This document shows positions 12,901-24,900 of a stretch of DNA of 64,000 nucleotides, piece after piece; position 1 is the stretch's first letter, and the number at the start of each line of letters is the position of its first letter. The position numbers and the translations under genes were made by a program. Location: positions 62,001 to 126,000 of the forward strand of contig WBMZ01012038.1 in NCBI GenBank assembly GCA_013400975.1, given 5' to 3'. Under the pieces are notes generated by a model. The model was not told where the DNA came from and searched no databases. It saw only the letters and a program-made list of their open reading frames with translations. The stretch is from Atrichornis clamosus (lineage: Eukaryota; Chordata; Aves; Passeriformes; Menuridae).

Positions 12901-15900
12901 TTTGATCTGGGGGATTTTGTACCATCTCAGCCTCCAAATTGCAAAGTAGATTACATTGATTCAATTGCTACTTAGAGCAATCAAAAAGAGACGTTGAAAG
13001 CAAAATGGGGAAAAACACAAGTCTTGGCATCAGCAACAGCAGTATTTATTCACAAGTTAGCTGGCTTTCATGGACTCAAGTGCGAAATAATTCAGGTAAG
13101 TATTATGTAAAGAGTTCACAAAAAATGGAGTAGCTTTGTGGGTTTTTTGAATATCAGTCTTTGGGAGCATTTTAAAGAACAGTTCTGGGAAGAAATTTAG
13201 ATAATTAAAACCAAGCAATAAGCATATTTGTAATCTGACCAATTTTTTGAGATTTTTTTTTTCTTTTTTCAGTTTTTTTCCTTCCCCTGAAGTAACTGTC
13301 TCATCTTCATGCTATGTATTATCTGATAGAATAATGAATGGGATGATACTTTGGTGAAACTGAGTTGCAGTTACCTGAGATAAAAGGCTTAGGTGATCAG
13401 TACTCTGTACTCTGGAGTACTTGAGTTATTGCTTGTAATAGCTTAAGGATGAAAGTACAGACTGAAATATTTGAGGCATTACACTGAATTTACAGCTTTC
13501 CACTTTTTATTGTATACAAGTGGATAAATACATTTTGGTTTCTGTATTGGGTCAGAAGCATAGGATAAGTAGCCCTACAGAGAACCATTATTCTCCAAAC
13601 CGAATTGTGATGCCTATGACTTAAATGTAGAGTATTACATTGTTATCTTTTTCCAGAGATTATTCTGCTAGGTGACCTTGCAACATGTTTCCCATGTAGA
13701 TGTTTTAGCCAGTGTGCTGTCAGAACAGGGTCTTTTCTTAAGAATTTGTAAGAATTTTTCTCGTGTTTGAGATTCATTATCAGTGCCCTGACGGTGAAGT
13801 TGGAAAGTCTGTTGAGGAGATAATGAAAACTCTGCTCTGCTTTTCAGTAGCAATGGCTGAACTCTATTTAAGAAGTTGTTTTTGTTGTTTTGGGGTTGTT
13901 TTGGCTCCTAGTCTCTCCACTGACATTAATAAACCTCTTAGTTTTGCTGGGAGCCAATAGCTAATTTTTTTTCTTTACTCCCACCCTGTTTAGAGAAACT
14001 GGTTTTTGCACCAGCCTTTTGAATCTTTTTGTAAGGATAGAAGACACTGCCATTTTACTCTGACTACTTCTTGCTTTTACACTGTAGGGTATTGTTTCAT
14101 ACCTTCAGATCTGATACTAAGCTAGGACTTCTCTGTCTTGAAAAGAGGAGACTTTCTTTGCTCCCTTTCTAGCCTCCATTTCCTAAGTCTGGGTGTTTTC
14201 CTGGGTAAACATAACAAGGTGTGTTCCTTAGACTTTCAAAAGTTTTCCTCTAATCACTCATCAGACTGCTCTTTGAAAGAGGAGGTGATTAATGTTAGTT
14301 GCCTGAAATGCCAGGGGATTTTCAGAAGGGAGGATTTAACAACAGAAATACAGGTCCTCAGAACTGTATGGTCTGCACTCTTCATGATTAGCATACGTGA
14401 GTAGTTCATCCCAATGTGAACTCCATGATTGAAATGATATAAACAGCTTTGTTTCATGCCCTGATATAGCCACCTTCTTATTCAGACTATGTGTTATTCA
14501 GGGCTCTCAGGCTGTAGCACTGTTCTTAGAGTTCAGCGGTGGGGCCTCATGCTGGGTAAGTGGATTTGAAGACATGGTTATTTCTCTGCCAGGATATGAA
14601 AGCAGAGTCTGATACCTTGGTGTGATAATGAGTCCAGTTGGTCATTGAGGCTTACAAATATCAGGGAGCTGTTGTAGATCATTGGCGTAGTGACAGCTTT
14701 GGTCACCAAACAGGCCAGTTCTAGCTTGGTGAATTTGACACATTCATTCAGCATGGAGTATTAGTTATGAAGTGCTGATTAAGATAGTGCAGCTGGTAGA
14801 CTGGTGTAGGTGAAACTTCATAGTCCTGCCTTACTGACTTCTCCTTTTGTGCAAGCCAGATGTGGCGGGATGGACTGCAGCTGGCAAACTGCGATCCTCT
14901 GCAACTACCTTACCACTAAAAATATAGTGAACATGCTGGGCTTTCCTTTCATCTAACTTTTTAGGATCCTTGCACTGTAGCTTAGAAATTTGTCATGGGA
15001 TGAAGGTTTAAGTGTAGCTGCTGTGTTGATATAACAGTTCTCCCTGTGATGAAGGTGAAGCTGCAGACACAGCTCCCCCTGTTCGATGCTATCTTCCTAA
15101 AAGCCTGTAATTGTCTCATGCTGTTGATGTTACATGGAAGGATTTGTGGCAGATAATCAATGCACTCATTGCTATACAAGATCTGTGCACCTACTTTACC
15201 ACCACAAATGCAAAATTCTGAAATATTTCTGAAAGTGGATCAAGTACTTATGAAAGCTAAACGTCTTTTTCTCTGACAGTAGTCAGTAGAAAGGTATGCT
15301 TGTGTCCTCCCAGCAAAGCTTTCCTGTATCCTCTCCTTGCTTCTCCCAGCAGCATAAGCTATTGAAATTACTGTGTAAGTATACTTCTACACAGCAGCTG
15401 GGGAGATCATCAGCCCTTTCAGGTTATTGTGGTAGGAACTGAGCGTGCCCTGTTTGCAGAGGCTCTGTTCGTACGGCTAGAGATGCTGATGAAACATGAG
15501 GACATCTGTCCCCATTTATCCAAGCGAAGTGTCCACTTCTTGAAGCATGGAAAAGAGACTGTATGAGAAGGCAGAACATTGCCTCCAATGAAATATTCAC
15601 CTGTGAGCTCAGCCTGGCATTTAAAATGGCACTAAATGAAGTGTTGTGCTCCACTGGAGCAACATCTCTGCTTTTAGGAGTGTTACATCAGATCGACTAA
15701 TGTATGGCAAAGCATATGACTAATGTATGGCAAAGCAAAACCCATTGCTGTCTATATTAAAGGCTAAGTATTACCGTGTTTCTCTCTTAGCTTCTCCAGA
15801 AGTTTAGCTTTTATTCTGAGCTTCCAGCTGAGCCCTGTATGAATGCTATGAATGCTTCCTGGAGGTATAGAGTGCAAATTTCACTGCACTGTGTTACAAG

Positions 15901-18900
15901 AAAACAATTGGGCACTTCTGTATTCAAGGTGCAGCTCACACACAGCACGCTTTGCCTTCTTAAGCTTCCCAGCAAATGCTCCTGCAGGTTTGGTTCTACA
16001 TTAGACAGACTTAATAAAGACTTTTTTTTCCCCCCTACAAGGATGACTGACTTTGAATACCCCATCTGCTTTTTCTTTCCTTCAGTGATGGGGAGGGAAA
16101 GAAAAGAACATCAACCTTCTGCAGCAGTGAATCTCTAAATGCTGTGGGGGCCACGCTCACACCTCGCCGCATCTCCTGGCGGCGGAGAATATTCCTGCAG
16201 GTAGCTTCACCTATGAATAAATCTCCCTCCAAGATGCAACATCCAGGTCTGTGTGTCCTTTTAAAGAAAATAAACAAGCAGTTGTTACTTAATACTATAG
16301 TGAACTGCAATATGTGAAAATCTGAAAGGGAGAAGGGGGTCAGTGTGGTACAAGTCATGCTAGAACCTCGCCAGAGATCTGTTGTGCTCAGTTGATTTTA
16401 GACTATTTAGGTCTTTGTTGCTTTGAAGAAAGGATTCTGTCATCAAGATCAAATGAATTGCAATCTGCCGTAGCTGCACTGGTAGCAAGGAAATTGCTGA
16501 CGAGGATACTCTCTTTAACAGTTACGAAATTTTTACCCTAGCCTGTGTACATAATAGGAGTGTTTGCAAAAAATGATAAATTTTCTGCCTTGTTCTTGTA
16601 GTGCACATAGCCCCTGTTGAGAGTATTAATAATTCTTACAGCTTTAAGTCATTTAAGGTAGAAACCTCTGAAATACCTGAAATTGTGCTGTTTTGGTAAA
16701 GTCTTGTTTGGCAGAATTCAAAACAATAGGTAAATGACAAACTCTATATTTAGTGTCCATAAAGTGCTATAGCACTCTCTGTAGTGCAGGTTAGCAGATG
16801 GAAAAGGTTGCTTTTAATATAGAGCATGTGGTAAATCACAGCAGTAAACAAACTCAGCTGTAAAGGAGACTTTATGGATAAATGCCTCATGATGACTCTG
16901 GAAGGAGCTGGCAGGGGAAAGGGTTGAAATACTGGTGACCCTTTATTTAACTCTTATTTAAATATAACTTTAATTTAAACAAAACACTTTATTTAAAAAT
17001 AATTCTCTGCTGTTGAACTGCATTTTCTCTGTCTTTAGAATCAGCAGCTCACTGCTGAAGGTGAAGGACAGCTATTTTTGTTTTGCTGTGACAGATTTTC
17101 ATGATATGTCAAACAATCTGAGTTTCCTATAATAGCTTTCTGATTCTTTGCAGATGGTCATGATGGAAATGAATTGTTACCCTTATCCCCTCTTGCTCCA
17201 CCCCTGGAGGAGGACCCTCTTGTTCTAGTATTGCAAAATGAGGATGGTCCAGATAAAACTGGAGAGAGGAAAAACTCAGAAGAACTGCAAAGTCTGTGGA
17301 GAAAAGCCATCCATCAGCAAATTCTGTTACTTCGAATGGAAAAAGAAAACCAGAAGCTGGAAGGTTAGCTATTTAGGAAATACCCCAAAAAACTATTGCA
17401 GATTCTGCTGCCTGCAGGTGAAAACTGTTTTGGTGTTGGGCACCTCAAACAGAGATGGGATTGCGTAACTTTTTGGTTAACAGTGCTAGAAAAACACTGG
17501 TTTTGGCTAGTCCTATCTCACAGTCTACCAGACTTAAAATGAGTCACCTTAGTTACAGAAGAAAGTGGTAACTTTTCCTTTTGAGTACATGTTAGCAAAG
17601 ATTGCTACAGTCTGTATTGTATCTGTCTAAGTCTAGAAGTTCTAAAGTGAAGTAGAGTGAGGAGGACAAGTGCTGTGTGAACACCTAGGTGTAGTAAACC
17701 TTACCCTTTCTATCTCGTTTCAGTCCTTTGCAGCTCATGGCATTTCTCTCCACGCTTTTTGTCCTTCATTAACCACATCACAGTGGTAATTTATTAATAC
17801 TTGAATCCAAATACGATTTTTGAGCAACTGGCTCTTGAGGTATGTCAGAAAGTTCTGGGTTTTGGAACATGAGCACTGTACACTGAAAATTGAGTGCTGT
17901 TAGCGAGGGATCTAAAGTTGACAATTCTCATTGTCAGCTGCCTGAGCTTCTGGTTAAGATATTTTAATACTACTGGTCAAGACTCAGACAAATAAAAGAT
18001 AGGATGCAATGTTTATCCTAGCATATAGAAATTCTTCAGTATAATAGACTAACAAGCTTTTAGTGCAAGCTGAAAATTTCAAGGATCCTCTCTGTAATTG
18101 CTGTCTTCATCTTCTATATCCTCTATAACCTCATTATATGGTAGTCCGATTCTTCAGACAAACATAATGACCTTGTTAAGGTCAGTTAACTTCTTCCTTC
18201 TTTAGACTTGCTTACTGAGAAAGCAGGGAGAGGAAAGAACAACATCAGGACAGAAGTCTTTCCGTGTTCCTACAAGCATAGACCCTTGAATGTATTTCCT
18301 ACACGCATGGAGTATTTCTCTGTACAGTTTCTCTCTACTATTTGTCTCCCTGTTGACACACACTTCTGTGGAAACTTCTAGATTCATAGGGAACATCTAG
18401 AGAGAAGTCTGTTTTAACTTCAGCCAAAATCTTCACTTCATAAATCGTTTCAGCAAACAATCTGTTGTTGTGGCACGAGGAAGCTGGAGATCTACCGTAG
18501 CGACTAATTTCATGCTACTCCCTCTGTTATTTTGAGCTACTGAGGGATAAACCCTTTGCTACACCTGCCCTGGGTGGCTGGGAGTACTGAAAACTGTTAA
18601 ATCAGTCCAGGTTCTTAAGACTCAGTTACAAGGTGCTTTCATCCTGTAACAGATGTGTAGAAAATAAGTTCTTCCTACCTGATGATTATTTGTGGTGGAA
18701 ACAGGAGCGTTGGCAGAGGAGACTCCAAACTGGCACTCATTTGCCAGCCCACATTCTTGATTTGTGCTCTGAAGAGCATGTCTCCATTCTTGTATTCAGG
18801 TTCATAAGTACTGCTGGTGTAACTGGTGCTCTGACTAGCTAGAATTCATCATCTTATTTTCAAAGGGTGGAAAGTGAACTGTCTAGACACCTGTCTCTAG

Positions 18901-21900
18901 GTTTCCTTCCTGTGGGCTGCTATAACATGGGCCATTTTATGGACAGGACATGTGCAGAGCTGATAAATTCCAAACAAACACTGGTTTGGGTAGTTCTCAG
19001 CATCCTAGCCTACAATTTAACGTAGATCTCAGGAAAGGGAAATGTAACAGAAATGCACAAATTTCTTTACTTGAAGCCAGGTTCCTAGCTCTGATTTTAT
19101 TAACTGTATATGACTGGCTTAAGACTGGAATTGCTGTGGAATTGTTTCTAGTAGTTTTCTGTTAATCATTTGTTGACTTTTATATACAAAATACTAATAG
19201 AGCCTCATTTCCTATTCCTTTTGCTGTCGAGGAGACTTGAATGCTATTAACTCTTTGTTTTACAGAAGGTAAGTTCTGTCAATTATTGCACAAACTTGCT
19301 TTCTTTTCTTTCTCCTTTTCTTTTTTCCATTTCTTTTCTTTCTTCAGAGAACCTAGAAGCTTCTTTTTCCAGTAGATCACCTACAAATATAAGAACAACA
19401 AAAAGTAGCAGGCCACCTAGCAACGATTAGGAAGTACAAGGATGGTTGAAAGCAAGGAAGAATGGGATAGTGGGTAGGGCACATATTATCAACAGGCAAA
19501 CTTGCTGACTTTCACTAGGGTTAATTGCATAGCTAATGTGGGAGTTTATTGTCACACTGAAATTTGTTACTGCTGTCTTGAATCTGCTGCATGCTGTTGC
19601 ATGCTGTTCATGAGAGTGTGCATTCTGGAGTGAAGTCATACAGCAATAGGGTAGCATTTGAAATGGCCCCAGCTGAATTGCTAATTCCTGTGTTAAGGTC
19701 ACATTCCCATTTTTATGGCAGTGTACTGCACCTTGCAGAATCCTTGCTTCTACAGGGGCCCCTGTAGTCTTGAATAGACAAGATCTCAGAGGTGTAACAT
19801 AGAGCTTTTGGAAATAATTTGTCATTCTTAAGTGGGCTAGGCAGTGATCCTATGGATTCATCCATTGACTCTGTCCAAAATGAAATGAGTAGGTGAAGGA
19901 ACAGATTGTCTCGTTTTGCAGGTTGTGTAAAAATATGAGCAAGAGTTTGCTTTCACCTCGAGGTGATGGTTGGGAAGGGGATACATTTGTAAGAGGAAGG
20001 AGGCACCTGCAATGAGAAGTGCAGAGATCAAGGCAATTTTGGGATAAACTCAACTGCAGCTCAGCGGTCATGTTGTGAAATGTACAATTCACTCCAATGA
20101 CAATTAAATCTCTCTAAATTAAGATACATTCAAGTCGTGATTTCAGTTTTTTACACCAATAGTTAGAGGAATTGGAGTGTTTTGCTGCACATGTATCATG
20201 TGTAATAAAATACCCACAGTTGATTTCTCAGTAATGGAAATGAAAGCTGTTTCTTCATGAAATGCCAGTGTAACAGTGCTTTATTACAGAAATAGTGGAA
20301 TATTTTGTACCAGGTAGTCCTATGCAGCAAAGCTTTTAAGTTTATAGCAACAGGAGTTCTGTGCTTTAGTACCAATATATCTTTCTGGATATGGTTCATA
20401 TTGGTTCGTTCTGTTTGCTCTAGTCAGCCTAATGATACCAGGTAGCAGTGCCAAGAGCTTTTCTCACTCTCTTAAGGGACATGTAAGAACTGGACCCAGT
20501 GTGACTGACTTCAGTTTAGAAGAGTTGACTAGCTTGCTGGCCTAAATCTCTAATGTACACATTCATATGTTTGAGACTTTCCATGCTAAAACAATTGTCA
20601 TGTTCCACATAAGCAAGAATAAAATGATTAAAGGTCTTTTTGCAGTTGAAAGAAGCAGCAGGTGTTGTGAAATAGTGTTGAGTGTGTTTTTCTTCTTGCC
20701 CCAAGCCTTAAAAAAAGTTTTAATGTGCTTTGTGAATTACTAATGTTGATGACTTAGTAAGAGAAGTTACATTGTTACATACAGCATCTTATGACAAAAC
20801 ACTGGTCCCATCTAAGCTATAAACTAATAAGTTGTAAGTGTGTTTATCCCTAGTCAGATTATAGGATAGATATATTGAACTTGAATGGGATTTCTGTATT
20901 TGTTGTATCTTGTAATTTTCTGATATTAAGGTTTTCCATGTGCTCTTCCTTTGTGTTCTGTGTTCTAGCCAGCAGAGATGAGCTCCAATCAAGAAAAGTA
21001 AAACTGGACTATGATGAAGTTGGCACATGTCAGAAAGATGCCATAAATATTTGGGATAAGAAGTTACTAAACTGCAGAGCCAAAATCCGATGTGACATGG
21101 AAGATATTCATTCCACTTTAAAAGAAGGTATTTATGTAGGAGTGCTTTTAGCTATAAAGTCTGAAGATTATATTTTTTTGTTCCCTTTTGATATCAGAAG
21201 AAATCTGCCAGCAACACACCTTTTCCAGTAGCAAAAAAAATTACCTTTTCACAGATGCACCCCCCTTTTGCTGCAAAACAGAAAATAGGTTCTGCTGTGT
21301 CTGCAGCTTGCAATGTCAGCAATGAAGAAGCATGTATAGTCGTACTCCTGAGAGTAGCATCTTGTGTCCATGTATTGTTACAGTCAATATTGAATTGTGT
21401 GACCTCCTGGTTTCTGATCAATGGATCCAATTGACTCTGAGTTTCAGATGCTGTGATTTTACTTGCTTACTGAGAAAGCAGGACCTTCATAATGTGTACT
21501 GTGGACTGTGCCCAAAAGCTAGGGGAATCAGAGCCCAGCTTTGGAGAGTCAGAACAACCACATCTTGCAGAGTCTGGAATATGGTCATTTAGTATTTCAT
21601 TTCGTGGAATGAAAGGCTGGGGATTTTGGCTTAAAGTAGATCTTCCTGTGGACTAGCCATAGGCCAAGAGGGTATCCAGAGGGTATCCATAATGCAAATG
21701 TAGGATCTGATTGCACTGCTGTGCCCTCTTCCATAGATAGAATGTCATATCTGCATTACAGATGCTGAAAAATAATTCCGTGTAATCTGGCCCTGGTACA
21801 GAAGGGAAGTTTAAATTGCTACCAAAGTAAATTGTAGTAGATATAAGGCAGTTCCTGTTAGTGACCTGCAGAAGTCTCCCAACAAATGACTTACCTTCAT

Positions 21901-24900
21901 GCCCTATCTTATGTTGTTGGATTGCAGTTCAGAGTTGGGAACAAGGATATGTTTTTTTCTGACTTGGAGTCTTACTAAAAAATTCTTTATCTAGAAAGTG
22001 TTAGCAGAGTTGACTGTTTTGGCTTTCAGAGGTTGGTTTACTGAATCAGATATCGAAGGGGGATGTATGTGAAAGTCCAAAAGTAGTATTTTAATTTAGT
22101 TTATGCTTTGACAGGTGCTTGGCTAACTTGAGAGAAATGCTGTCTTTCAGTATGAGTGGTTCCATGTTCTTCCTTGGTATGCAGCATTAATGCTTTTAGG
22201 TCTGAACTAAAAGCATTATCTGTACATCTTTCTCCAAGTCTGTGGACTGAAATGAGCAGCCCTTTGGGAAAGGGAAGAGGAGGTGGACTTCTCTGTATTT
22301 TACACTTCTGGATTTAGTTCAGCCTTTCCAAACAGGCCAGACTTCATTCTGTGTCTAGTCGTGCATCTTTTCCTGCTGGCTAACAGCTCGGAAGTGGCAA
22401 AACAAGGGGTGTCTGTGCCTCAGTTGCCCAGGGTGCTGCTCAGGGTAATTGCCCTTAAGGCTGTAGTCAACGTGTAGTGTGTGGGGCTGAACCGTGGCTA
22501 CTGAGTGCAGGCACTGCAGAGTGGACAACTTCTGGAGCTGACGTTTTTATAGGGGATCCTCCAGAATGGTTCAGCCAGGAATATGACAAAGCAAATTCTT
22601 GTATTGTGGCACTAAAAGTATCCCCCTGCTTAGGCCTCTTGTTTCTTGACCAACCTGCAGGTGTACCAAAAAGTCGTCGGGGAGAAATCTGGCAGTTTTT
22701 GGCTGTGCAACACCGAGTGAGGCACAGACTGCCAAACAAGCAGCAGCCCCCTGACATCTCTTACAAAGAACTTCTGAAACAACTGACTGCTCAACAGCAT
22801 GCCATCCTTGTAGATCTAGGTAAGTCTGTTCTTTCTGACTTGTTTTGTGGGTCTTTGAGTGAAAAACACACCAGTCTTGATAGAAACTGTAGGTGAAGAT
22901 AAATGCTGCTCTACGACCTTCCTTGTCATCAGGATACATTCTTTGTATCCCACTTAGTATTCTCTGAGCAGATGATTTCTTAGGTTATGCCATTTCTATT
23001 TCTGCTCTTCTGCATCTGTCTGAAAAGAGACATCAAGAGTTGCTTCTGCAAGTTCTGTGCAGACGAGAATATTAAATGAGATCAAAAGATACAGTCTAAA
23101 ATCAGTGGTAATATACAGATTGATCTGACTAAAGGCAACCTGCATATGAAAGTAAAGGAAATGGTCTGTGGGAGGAGAAGTGCTGGTTGTCAGATGGATT
23201 GGGGGTTTTTTTTTCAGAAGAATTGTATATCAACTACTCTTCTCTCTTTACATCAGGACGGACATTCCCTACACATCCTTACTTTTCCACCCACCTCGGA
23301 GCGGGACAGCTATCACTCTTTAATCTCTTGAAAGCATACTCTTTGCTGGACAAAGAAGTGGGTTATTGTCAGGGTATAAGCTTTGTAGCTGGAGTGCTGC
23401 TTCTACATATGAGTGAAGAACAGGCCTTTGAAATGCTGAAATTTCTCATGTATGACCTTGGCTTCCGTAAACAGTACAGGCCAGACATGATGTCGCTACA
23501 GGTAAGCCAGTTCTTCTAGGCCAAACCAGTTTTAAATTACTTTTAAGCTCTCAGAGGTTGCTTAGGTTCTCCAGGGCCTTATGAAGTTCCTGTTGCCATC
23601 TGGGAGGTTGTGAGGTGCATGTATATTTTACTGTCAAACCCCTCTCTGCCTCTCAATTTGGAAACAGAGAAGTTTAGAACTTGTACACTTTTCCTGTCAC
23701 ACTTCCCCATCATCTCCTCTTTGGAAATTCTGCTTTCTCTGGTATTTTGCCCTTCCTTTTCTTTTCCTCACTGCTCTTTCTTTATTATGCCAGGAAAAGC
23801 TGATATGCTTTCTTATGTATGGATGAGGTTTAAAAATTAATTAGATTTTGTTTTCCTTTAGTCCATGAGCACTTACTTGGATGTAGATTTCTCCCTTGTA
23901 AGCCCAAGTCAAATCGATAGTGACACACAGTGGCCTATGTGCTCCACAGGAATTTGTGCTTGGGGCTGCTCTGCCTTGGCTCACCTCTTTTTCTCTCATT
24001 GTCCTCAGCTCCACCACCCTCAACATAGAAAACAGATGAATTTTTAATTGTTTAATTTGCTTAAGCAACAACGCATGCTCTGCAATATTATTTAACAGCT
24101 AACTGTAAATACTCAAGACTGTTTAGGAAGGAGACAGAAAATTTTTCAGATCTGTCTGAATGCAGGGTTTAAAGTTTGAGAAATCTTTCACCTTGAAATG
24201 CAACTGTCCACTGAGTTGAATAATTATATGCTATAACCCCCTAATATTATAAAGGGATATACTACTATACTACTGCAGAGTTAAATTGTTTATAATCCAC
24301 AGTAGAGGAAGAGAAAACAAAGCAGCAGATACAAAAGTCTCTTTTTTTTTTTTTCATGCTTGCTACATAGCAAACACAGTTAAGTAAAAACTTTAGGAGA
24401 GAGTTCCAGCCCACTTTTTATGACCAGTCACTTTAGGTGCTTATTTGGCAAATCTGCAGAACAGTGGAATAGATTGTAGTTAAAGAAACTGTGTGTGCTT
24501 ATTCTAAAAATGATGGAGAAGTGTTTTACTGTGGATGCATGCATGCTATAAGTTTGTTGTTGATGAATTAAGGGTGAACAGCCATAAAAAGCATCATTTT
24601 ACCTCCTCGCTGTTTCATTCACTTCCCTCTTCCAAATATGTTTTAAACCAATGAGGGTCAAAGTGTGATAAGTGCATGTTTGTGGGGGTTTTCTTCCCCT
24701 AGTAGATGCTGTCTTAGTGTTTGTGTGTTATACTGCAGTTACGGACTTGCAACAACACCTGATGATTTTAGAGCATTCACATGTCCAGGATTTCACATTT
24801 TGGTTTACATGAGTGTGATTCTTTCATTGCCAGAATCTCTTAGTAAGAACAGTTTTAAATTTGAGAAAGTTTACCACTTGTAGTAAGTACTGTTCACCTT

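Larger units (their letters stand above)
10900..16085 (+). other. TBC1D4: TBC1D4 intron between exons 11 and 13 (contains CR1 tail and microexon candidate)
   Basis: At 5.2 kb this is the longest intron seen. It holds a CR1 3'-end fragment at about 12213-12285, a T/G-rich tract just before it, a candidate 15-nt microexon at 13657-13671, and a 23-bp imperfect tandem duplication at 15695-15736. The acceptor is ctttttctttccttcag. A 144-codon minus-strand ORF at 10920-11354 has no recognisable motif and is taken as chance. Confidence 0.8.

Noticed and set aside
14595..14621. Another microexon candidate after tttctctgccag
   Set aside because: Entering in phase 2 gives a stop at the second full codon.
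15280..15293. Alternative microexon 12 candidate after ctttttctctgacag
   Set aside because: In the required phase 2 it contains an in-frame stop and its length is not divisible by three.
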